A DNA stretch of 64,000 nt, taken from positions 226,831 through 290,830 of the forward strand of contig NZ_BBJC02000004.1 in the NCBI RefSeq assembly GCF_000739715.2. The letters are read 5' to 3'. Positions 58,248 through 64,000 of this stretch are shown here, in pieces (within the stretch, counting starts at the first letter, position 1; each line of letters opens with the position of its first letter). A program made the translations under genes and the position numbers. The notes beneath the pieces are model-generated. The model searched no databases, was not told the DNA's origin, and was given only the letters and a program-made list of their open reading frames with translations. The DNA comes from Falsirhodobacter sp. alg1 (lineage in GTDB: Bacteria > Pseudomonadota > Alphaproteobacteria > Rhodobacterales > Rhodobacteraceae).

Positions 58248-58756
58248 TGGACTGGATTTTGCCGGTTGTGATCATCGTAGGCACGGTGTCCACAATGGAA
58301 TACGTGGCCTGGGCGGCACATAAATACATCATGCACGGCTGGGGCTGGGGGTGGCATAAATCCCATCACGAAGAACGCCATGGCAAGTTCGAGCTGAACG
58401 ACATGTATGCCGTCGTATTCGCCTTTATCGCCATCGGGTTGTTTGTCGTGGGGCAATGGGCATGGCGCCCCGCCACATGGTTCGGAATCGGCGTAACGCT
58501 GTATGGTATACTGTATTTTATCGCCCATGACGGGTTGGTGCACAAACGCTGGCCGTTCCATTACATCCCCCGCAAGGGATATGCCAAACGCCTGTATCAG
58601 GCCCACCGGCTGCACCATGCGGTTGAAGGCAAAGACGGATGCGTCTCTTTCGGCTTTGTCTATGCCCCGCCTGTGAAAGAGCTGGTCAAGCAATTGGACG
58701 AAAACAAGCGCACCGATCGTGATCTGGTGCGCGAGGTTCAGGAAGAGGGGCGCTGA
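58247..58756 (+). CDS. crtZ: Beta-carotene hydroxylase
   Basis: A 169-residue integral membrane diiron hydroxylase adding 3- and 3'-OH to beta-carotene, giving zeaxanthin. The His-box set is complete: H25, H30, H37, H40, H41 and H45 (AHKYIMHG, WHKSHHEERH) and H94, H99, H105, H120, H123, H124 (AHDGLVHK, AHRLHHAVEG), with two to four hydrophobic helices. Its 3' end overlaps the 3' end of crtB on the opposite strand by 19 bp. No CrtW-type ketolase is seen. Confidence 0.95.
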   Translation: MDWILPVVIIVGTVSTMEYVAWAAHKYIMHGWGWGWHKSHHEERHGKFELNDMYAVVFAFIAIGLFVVGQWAWRPATWFGIGVTLYGILYFIAHDGLVHKRWPFHYIPRKGYAKRLYQAHRLHHAVEGKDGCVSFGFVYAPPVKELVKQLDENKRTDRDLVREVQEEGR

Positions 58757-59631
58757 TACAGCCCCTCGCGCGGTTTTGCTCCGATGAACCGGCTGCGCGC
58801 GACATCCCAGATGGCGGCTACGAATAGCGCCGCCTTTTCCGGTTTGCTGGTGCTGATGCGATTGTCCCATGCTTCAGGTCCGCCGTGGCGCAGCTTCTGC
58901 CCGATGGCCCGATACACCCGCCTTGCGGCAGCGATGGCCAGGGCGGACCGGAATGGCAGGACGCCTATGCCGGCAAGCGCACTGTCATAATAACGGTCGG
59001 CTTCGTCCAGCAGATGCAGCGCGGACCGGTGCAAGGCCGCGCGGTCGGTGCCGGTCAGCACCTCGTCCGGCAGATAGACCCGCCCTGCGGCCTGATCCTC
59101 AACCACATCCCGTGCGATATTCGTAAGCTGGAAGCCCAGGCCAAGGTCGGATGCCCGGTCCAGCACAGCCGGATCCGTAACGCCCATGACGCGGGCCATC
59201 ATCACGCCCACGCAGCCGGCCACGTAGTAGCAATAGTCCAGCAGATCATCCATCGTGGCATAATGGCGCTGATCCACATCCATGGCCATGCCTGTCAGCA
59301 GGGCCTGCGGATCGCGGTCTGGAATTGCATTGCGCGCCGAGACGCGCCGCAGGGATTCGAACACCGGATCATCCTGCGTCTCTCCACGCAGGGCCGAGGC
59401 GGTCTGCGCGCGCAATGTCTCCAGCCGCTGGCGCTGCCCGTCGCGAAAATCGGTGCGTTGTGCATGGCCCAGATCCTGCCCGTCGATCACATCGTCGCAG
59501 TGGCGGCACCATGCATAGAGCAGGACACAATCCTCGCGCGTGCGGGCATCGAAGATACGGGCGGCTGCGGCAAAACTCTTGGAGCCTTTTGCGATCGTGT
59601 CTTCGCCCATGGCGACAACGGCATCGGTCAT
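58738..59631 (-). CDS. crtB: Phytoene synthase
   Basis: A 297-residue squalene/phytoene synthase condensing two GGPP to phytoene. Diphosphate-binding motifs are DDVID at 46-50 (WCRHCDDVIDGQDLGH) and DVVED at 175-179 (LTNIARDVVEDQAAGRVYLP). It is the last gene of crtY-crtI-crtB, its ATG overlapping the crtI stop by 4 nt, and it ends against crtZ. Confidence 0.96.
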   Translation of the reverse strand: MTDAVVAMGEDTIAKGSKSFAAAARIFDARTREDCVLLYAWCRHCDDVIDGQDLGHAQRTDFRDGQRQRLETLRAQTASALRGETQDDPVFESLRRVSARNAIPDRDPQALLTGMAMDVDQRHYATMDDLLDYCYYVAGCVGVMMARVMGVTDPAVLDRASDLGLGFQLTNIARDVVEDQAAGRVYLPDEVLTGTDRAALHRSALHLLDEADRYYDSALAGIGVLPFRSALAIAAARRVYRAIGQKLRHGGPEAWDNRISTSKPEKAALFVAAIWDVARSRFIGAKPREGLYQRPSS

Positions 59632-61082
59632 ATCATCAGGCCTGCGGTCGCCTCGGCCGAGCCGATGACGCCGGGAATTCCCGCCCCCGGATGCGTGCCC
59701 GCGCCCACGATATACATGTTCGTCAGCTTTTCATCTCGGTTGTGCGGCCGGAACCAGGCGCTTTGCGTCAGGATCGGCTCGATGGAAAACGCGCTGCCGT
59801 GGTGGGCGTTCAGCTCGTCACGGAAATCGAACGGCGTGAAGTGGCGAACCGTCATCAGATCCCGTCGCAGGTCCGGGATGTAATGCTCTTCCAGATAATC
59901 CAGAATGCGGTCGCGGTACTGCGGCCCTACCACATCCCAATCGATATCCGCCTGACCGAGGTGGGGCACGGGGGACAGCACGTAATAGGCGCTGCACCCT
60001 TCGGGGGCGAGGCTGTCATCCGTCACGGACGGGGCGTGCAGGTACAGCGAGAAATCATCCGGCAGATCCTTGCCATGGAAAATCTCGGAGATCAGGTCGC
60101 GATAGCGGTTTCCGAACAGCACCATGTGATGCCGCAGGTCCGGACGCTCTCCTCGCAGGCCGAAGTAGGTGACGAACAGGGACATCGAATGGCGTTTTCT
60201 GGCCAACGTTTCGCCCTTGGGGGCCGAAAGCAGCTTTTTGTAGGTGTGGACGACATCCGCATTGCTGGCGATCATGTCGAATGCATGGCGAGTGCCATTG
60301 ACGCGCAGCGCGGTGGCGCGGTTGCCGTCCGTCTCGATCTCCTCGACCTCGGCATTCACGTGCAGCGTGCCGCCCAGATCCTGAAACAGGTTGACCATGC
60401 CCTGCACCAGCGCACCCGTTCCGCCCTTGGCGAACCAGACGCCGCCCTGACGTTCCAGCGCATGGATCAGGGCATAGATCGACGAGGTTTCGAACGGGTT
60501 GCCGCCCACCAGCAGCGTATGGAAGCTGAAGGCCTGCCTGAGCCTGTCATCCTTGATGAACTGGGCGACCATCGAATAGACCGACCGCCATGCCTGCAGC
60601 CGCATCAGTTGCGGTGCCGCTTTGATCATCGACTTGAAGTGCAGAAACGGTACGGTGCCCAGCTTTTCGTAGCCTTCGCGGTACACATCGCGCGAATAGG
60701 CCAGAAAATCGCGATACCCCTGAACATCGGCAGGGTTCTTTGCAGCGATCTGCGCGTCGATGGCATCCTGATCATCGGCATAATCGAAACGGTATCCGTC
60801 TTCCCAGCACAGCTGGTAGAAGGGGGCAACGGGCAGAAGGGTGACGTAATCTTCCATCCTGCGCCCGGACAGCGCCCACAGCTTCTTCAGGCAGTCGGGA
60901 TCGGTGATGACCGTCGGGCCGGCATCGAAGGTGAAGCCCGCATCCTTGTAGACATAGGCCCGCCCGCCCGGCATATCGCGTTTTTCGAATACGGTGGTGG
61001 CGATGCCCGCCGATTGCAGGCGGATGGCTAGGGCAAGGCCGCCAAGCCCTGCACCGATCACGGCGGCGGTTCTGTCAGACAT
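59628..61082 (-). CDS. crtI: Phytoene desaturase (lycopene-forming)
   Basis: A 484-residue FAD oxidoreductase introducing four double bases into phytoene to reach lycopene. The N-terminal FAD site is VIGAGLGGLALAIRLQSAG (GxGxxG at 10-15) and the C-terminal carotenoid dehydrogenase signature is GAGTHPGAGIPGVIGSAEAT. An AGAGGA ribosome-binding site lies before the ATG at 61082, within the last codons of crtY (8-nt overlap). Number of desaturations (four-step) is inferred from the presence of crtY and crtZ. Confidence 0.96.
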   Translation of the reverse strand: MSDRTAAVIGAGLGGLALAIRLQSAGIATTVFEKRDMPGGRAYVYKDAGFTFDAGPTVITDPDCLKKLWALSGRRMEDYVTLLPVAPFYQLCWEDGYRFDYADDQDAIDAQIAAKNPADVQGYRDFLAYSRDVYREGYEKLGTVPFLHFKSMIKAAPQLMRLQAWRSVYSMVAQFIKDDRLRQAFSFHTLLVGGNPFETSSIYALIHALERQGGVWFAKGGTGALVQGMVNLFQDLGGTLHVNAEVEEIETDGNRATALRVNGTRHAFDMIASNADVVHTYKKLLSAPKGETLARKRHSMSLFVTYFGLRGERPDLRHHMVLFGNRYRDLISEIFHGKDLPDDFSLYLHAPSVTDDSLAPEGCSAYYVLSPVPHLGQADIDWDVVGPQYRDRILDYLEEHYIPDLRRDLMTVRHFTPFDFRDELNAHHGSAFSIEPILTQSAWFRPHNRDEKLTNMYIVGAGTHPGAGIPGVIGSAEATAGLMI

Positions 61083-62205
61083 CGGAAATCCTCTCGGGCA
61101 GGGCGCGCAGGGCGCGGCGGATCGGAACCGGCGGTTTGCCGATCAGGATTCGCGCCATATCGGCAGGGGTGGTTCGGCCGGCATAGAACCGCTCTATCAA
61201 CGGTTCGGGCAGGCGGTAGAAACGGTTCATGACGTGGCGGCGCTGTGCAGGATCGGCCGCGCGGAACAGCATCCTGTTCAGCAGACGGTAGAAGCGCGTG
61301 GTGCGGGACAGGGCATCCTGCCGGATGGCATGGGCGAGGGCGTCCGATCCCTTGTGCCAATGTGCCTCTACGACCGCCGATGTGCGCACGGCATCAGGCA
61401 GGGAATAGCCGGTGACAGGATGGAACTGGGCAGCCCGCATGCCGATACGGGGCAGATGCGCATCGGCCCAGAAGGCCTTGGGATCAAAGCCGAGCATCAG
61501 GGGCAGGGCGCCCTGCTCCTCGGCCAGAATGCGGGTGATCGTCCAGCCCTGGCTGTTCGCATATTCCCCGATGGCGGCACGGACCCCTTCGGCCGAAAGG
61601 GTGGCCGTATCGGAATAGCGCGTATCCTCGATCAGCAGGCGGTTCGGGCCAAAGGGCAGCACATAGACGAAGCGGTAGCCATCGACCTGATCCACCGTGG
61701 CATCCATGATGATGGGGCGGGTCAGGCCGTGGGGGGCGTCCAGCTCCACCTCTTGTCCAAGGAATTTCTGAAAGGCGATATCCATTGCCGGATGTGCCAC
61801 AATCCCGCGGGCATCGATCACGCATCGGGTGTCTATACGTGTGCCATCGTCCAGCAGCATATGATCAGGTGACAGGCTTTGAACGCGCGCCTGCATCATG
61901 GTCAGCTGCGGATGCCGCAATGCCCCGGCCATGGAGGTCGGGGTGATGGTGGCATAGCCTGCACGCAGGCTGCGGATGTTTCCCGGAAACCGTACATCCT
62001 GCCCGGCCCATTGATAGGCAACGGCGGGTGCCAGCCATTCCCGATCGGAAGCGGAAATATCATGTTCATGGAAGGACCATGTCCGCCCCGTCAGCGGGGC
62101 AGGATCTGCCAGAATCACAGAGGGGCAATCCGGACGCGACAGCAGCCGCAGCGCCGTCAGGGCGGCGGCAAGGCCCGCCCCGGCAATGGCGATTTGTGTC
62201 TGCAT
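61075..62205 (-). CDS. crtY: Lycopene beta-cyclase
   Basis: A 376-residue bacterial CrtY cyclising lycopene to beta-carotene. It has an N-terminal nucleotide-binding site (QIAIAGAGLAAALTALRL), the mid-protein block GFDPKAFWADAHLPRIGMRA, FHPVTGYSLPDAVRTSAVV and the C-terminal FYRLPEPLIERFYAG typical of CrtY rather than the CrtL or YcYd types. A GTG at 62226 is possible, but GAGG 5 nt before the ATG at 62205 is better. First gene of the crtYIB unit; upstream DNA contains repeated GCGATAA half-sites. Confidence 0.94.
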   Translation of the reverse strand: MQTQIAIAGAGLAAALTALRLLSRPDCPSVILADPAPLTGRTWSFHEHDISASDREWLAPAVAYQWAGQDVRFPGNIRSLRAGYATITPTSMAGALRHPQLTMMQARVQSLSPDHMLLDDGTRIDTRCVIDARGIVAHPAMDIAFQKFLGQEVELDAPHGLTRPIIMDATVDQVDGYRFVYVLPFGPNRLLIEDTRYSDTATLSAEGVRAAIGEYANSQGWTITRILAEEQGALPLMLGFDPKAFWADAHLPRIGMRAAQFHPVTGYSLPDAVRTSAVVEAHWHKGSDALAHAIRQDALSRTTRFYRLLNRMLFRAADPAQRRHVMNRFYRLPEPLIERFYAGRTTPADMARILIGKPPVPIRRALRALPERISDV

Positions 62206-62286
62206 CCAATCCTCATCCGGTTTCACGGAAAGGTAGCGGATACGTCTGAAAAGGCGAGGGGGATACTGGAAATATGCACGGATGGC

Positions 62287-62332
62287 GCGATAATAATATC
62301 GACTTGTCCGGCAACATTATCGCAAGCGATAA
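62287..62332. promoter_or_regulatory. Cluster of GCGATAA half-sites upstream of crtY
   Basis: GCGATAA occurs at 62287-62293 (+), as the reverse TTATCGC at 62317-62323, and again at 62326-62332 (+). The latter two form a perfect 7-bp palindrome with a 2-nt centre; the first is part of CGATA-ATAA-TATCG (62288-62301), a second small palindrome. All lie 80-130 bp before the crtY start in locally AT-rich DNA. This looks like a tandem operator; the palindrome may alternatively be a hairpin after the tRNA-Glu gene. Confidence 0.5.
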
Positions 62333-62342
62333 AAGGGTACCC

Positions 62343-62417
62343 TGGCAGCCCGTAGGGGAGTTGAACCCCTCTTTTCAGGTTGAAAACCTGACGTCCTAAC
62401 CGATAGACGAACGGGCC
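62343..62417 (-). tRNA. tRNA-Glu (anticodon TTC), copy 1
   Basis: A 75-nt cloverleaf on the minus strand with encoded CCA. Acceptor stem GGCCCGT/ACGGGCT (with one G-U), anticodon stem TCAGG/CCTGA and loop TTTTCAA give anticodon TTC (Glu). T-arm GAGGGGTTCAACTCCCC is standard, followed by G73 and CCA. Identical to the copy at 62526. Confidence 0.97.
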
Positions 62418-62525
62418 ACTTGGGTAGCGGGCTTTTACGAAACCGCTCCGGCACTTGCAAGAGAAAAAATTCAGCAAAGCCGATTTTATTTCAGGGTATT
62501 TTTGATTTTTTGAGGGAGGAAGAAG

Positions 62526-62600
62526 TGGCAGCCCGTAGGGGAGTTGAACCCCTCTTTTCAGGTTGAAAACCTGACGTCCTAACCGATAGACGAACGGGCC
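62526..62600 (-). tRNA. tRNA-Glu (anticodon TTC), copy 2
   Basis: Base-for-base identical to the copy at 62343-62417, including the encoded CCA and three flanking 5' bases. The two are separated by 108 bp, and this copy is the upstream one on the minus strand. Confidence 0.97.
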
Positions 62601-62607
62601 ACTGTTT

Positions 62608-62646
62608 CTTGCGCGCTGTTTAGTCCGTGGATTATCGGCGCGCAAG
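62608..62646. repeat. 9-bp inverted repeat between recJ and tRNA-Glu
   Basis: CTTGCGCGC (62608-62616) and GCGCGCAAG (62638-62646) are exact reverse complements, 21 nt apart. It lies after the recJ stop codon and just before the tRNA-Glu genes on the minus strand. No T-run follows, so a terminator is doubtful; it could be an operator or RNA-processing hairpin. Confidence 0.45.
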
Positions 62647-62654
62647 AGGAAAAA

Positions 62655-64000
62655 TCATTTTTCTTCGGCGGCATCTTCCAGACGCAACTGGACCTTGTTA
62701 CGGCCGCCCCAGCTGTTCAGTTCCAACCGTCCGGCAAGGTGGAAACGCCGGTTGCCACCGGCTTCGAGCGCAGGGCCCAGAGGGCCATCGTAGGCGCCAA
62801 AGGCAATCGCCTCCACCCGGGCGCTGCCCAATCCGCCAAATGTCAGCTTCAAGTGGTTTTCCCCGATCTTGCGGGCGGAAACAGCCTGTGCGGCAAAGGC
62901 GAATCGCGGGGCGGGGGCCGAGGCGCCGAAAGGACCGGCGCTTTCGATCTGTTCCACCAGTTCGGGGTTGCATGCTTCCGGCATCAACAATCCGTCCAGC
63001 CGCAGGTCCGCAGGTCCGGCATCGCCCGCCCCCTGGCGGGCTAGCAGCTCGGACAGGCGCGCCATCGCTTCGGGCAGTTTCTTCTCGTCCACCGTCAGGC
63101 CTGCTGCCATTTTATGGCCGCCACCCTTGATCAGCAGCCCCTCGTCCGCCAGCCTGTGGATGGCTGCGCCCAGATCCACGCCGGAGACGGATCTGCCGGA
63201 ACCTTTGCCGATTCCGTTTTCCAGCCCGATGACGATGGCGGGGCGATTCGTCGCCTCTTTCATGCGGGCGGCCACGATACCGACCACACCGGGGTGCCAG
63301 CCTTCGCCCGCCGCCCAGACCAGCGGACCTTCCAGCCCCCGCGCTTCGGCCTGCGCCAAGGCTTCGGCGCGGACATTCGCCTCTATCTCGCGGCGTTCGC
63401 GGTTCAGCTCGTCCAGTCGTGCGGCAAGGGTGGCGGCCTCTCGTGGATCATCCGTTGCCAGAAGGCGCGCGCCCAGATCGGCCTGTCCGATCCTGCCGCC
63501 GGCATTCACCCGCGGCCCCATGACAAAGCCAAGCGCATAGGCGGTCGGAGCCTCGGTCATGCGTGCCACATCTGCCAGCGCCACCAGGCCGGCCCGTTCG
63601 CGCCGGGCCATCACCTTCAGGCCCTGACGCACCAATGCACGGTTCACACCGATCAGCGGTGCCACATCGGCCACGGTGGCCAGCGCCACCAGATCCAGCA
63701 GGGCGATGAGGTCGGGCGCCTTCGACCCCTCCAGCCGCAATCTGCGGTTCGCCTCTACCAGAACCAGAAATACCACGGAGGCCGCGCAGAGATGCGCCAA
63801 CGCTCCCGTTTCATCCTGACGGTTCGGGTTGACCACAGCCAGCGCCGGCGGCAGCGTTTCCGCGCCGAGGTGGTGATCCAGCACCAGTACATCCGTCCCC
63901 GCTGCTGCGGCAATCGCCTCATGGCTGAGGGTGCCGCAATCCACGCAGATGATCAGATCATGTCTGGATGCCAGATCCCGCATTGCGGGCGGATTGGGGC
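62655..64000 (-). CDS. recJ: Single-stranded-DNA exonuclease RecJ (5'-truncated by window edge)
   Basis: The last about 448 residues of RecJ; the open frame runs off the right edge of the window, so the N terminus is missing. The DHH-superfamily motifs DLIICVDCGTLSHEAI, VLDHHLGA, and the DHHA1 part (GIGKGSGRSVSGVDLGAAI, KGGGHKMAAGLTV) are present, then the OB-fold C-terminal domain. RecJ degrades single strands 5' to 3' in RecF-pathway recombination and mismatch repair. The segment seen shows no frameshift. Confidence 0.94.
   Translation of the reverse strand, partial: PNPPAMRDLASRHDLIICVDCGTLSHEAIAAAAGTDVLVLDHHLGAETLPPALAVVNPNRQDETGALAHLCAASVVFLVLVEANRRLRLEGSKAPDLIALLDLVALATVADVAPLIGVNRALVRQGLKVMARRERAGLVALADVARMTEAPTAYALGFVMGPRVNAGGRIGQADLGARLLATDDPREAATLAARLDELNRERREIEANVRAEALAQAEARGLEGPLVWAAGEGWHPGVVGIVAARMKEATNRPAIVIGLENGIGKGSGRSVSGVDLGAAIHRLADEGLLIKGGGHKMAAGLTVDEKKLPEAMARLSELLARQGAGDAGPADLRLDGLLMPEACNPELVEQIESAGPFGASAPAPRFAFAAQAVSARKIGENHLKLTFGGLGSARVEAIAFGAYDGPLGPALEAGGNRRFHLAGRLELNSWGGRNKVQLRLEDAAEEK

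Noticed and set aside
62343-62603. Direct repeat resembling a CRISPR or attachment site
   Set aside because: The repeat is simply two tRNA-Glu genes; only two units, with no integrase or cas genes nearby.

Overview
The window is a gene-dense, GC-rich, essentially core chromosomal segment of an alphaproteobacterium, most likely Rhodobacterales (Rhodobacter/Paracoccus-like; genus not resolved). The evidence is a circularly permuted two-piece tmRNA with the tag ANDNRAPMAVAA, an SspB-alpha ClpXP adaptor, an HdaA-type replication regulator, the fumC-DUF4169-RHH gene string, a fused malic enzyme/phosphotransacetylase-like protein, and a zeaxanthin-type carotenoid cluster. No prophage, insertion sequence, CRISPR array, integrase or restriction system was seen. 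All CDSs look intact except recJ, which runs off the right edge.

Layout. 0-7 kb (minus strand): AI-2E/PerM-type membrane protein, hdaA, ppk1, ppx, a GNAT acetyltransferase and a TerB/J-domain protein. 7-10.4 kb (plus): proS and the lipoprotein-release ABC pair lolC/E-lolD. 10.4-13.8 kb (minus): ChaC-like cyclotransferase, parE, a glutathione transferase. 13.9-21.3 kb (plus): MATE exporter, rpiA, gor, hflK-hflC, a DegP-type protease. 21.3-25 kb: a small lipoprotein, ferredoxin, a small membrane protein, a radical SAM protein, purC-purS and an unknown gene. 25-30.3 kb: esterase, glyA, nadK, malic enzyme. 30.4-33.9 kb (plus): pyrimidine/deoxyribose salvage operon cdd-deoA-deoB-upp. 34-37 kb (minus): DEAD-box helicase, thymidine kinase and a membrane-anchored M48-like protein without a zinc motif. 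37-44.7 kb (plus): purQ, a DctB/DctD-like two-component pair, rne, ccdA. 44.7-48.5 kb (minus): an orphan polyamine-type binding protein, ssrA (tmRNA), sspB, fumC and two tiny genes. 48.6-57 kb: acuI-like reductase, photolyase, Nudix hydrolase, thrS, two alpha/beta hydrolases, rimO. 57.3-62.2 kb: carotenoid genes crtE-crtZ facing crtY-crtI-crtB. 62.3-64 kb: two identical tRNA-Glu genes and the 3' part of recJ.

Functional links. tmRNA and SspB, the tag and the adaptor that delivers tagged proteins to ClpXP, are neighbours on one strand. HflKC and DegP form an envelope protein quality-control group. The salvage operon lies near tdk. The crt genes together predict conversion of FPP to zeaxanthin; no ketolase is present, so astaxanthin is not predicted from this window alone.

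Most notable for follow-up: a DctD-type regulator that has lost the sigma-54 contact motif, repeated GCGATAA half-sites upstream of crtY, a perfect 18-bp palindrome upstream of the malic enzyme, and the degenerate M48-like protein. No clearly new multi-gene system was found.
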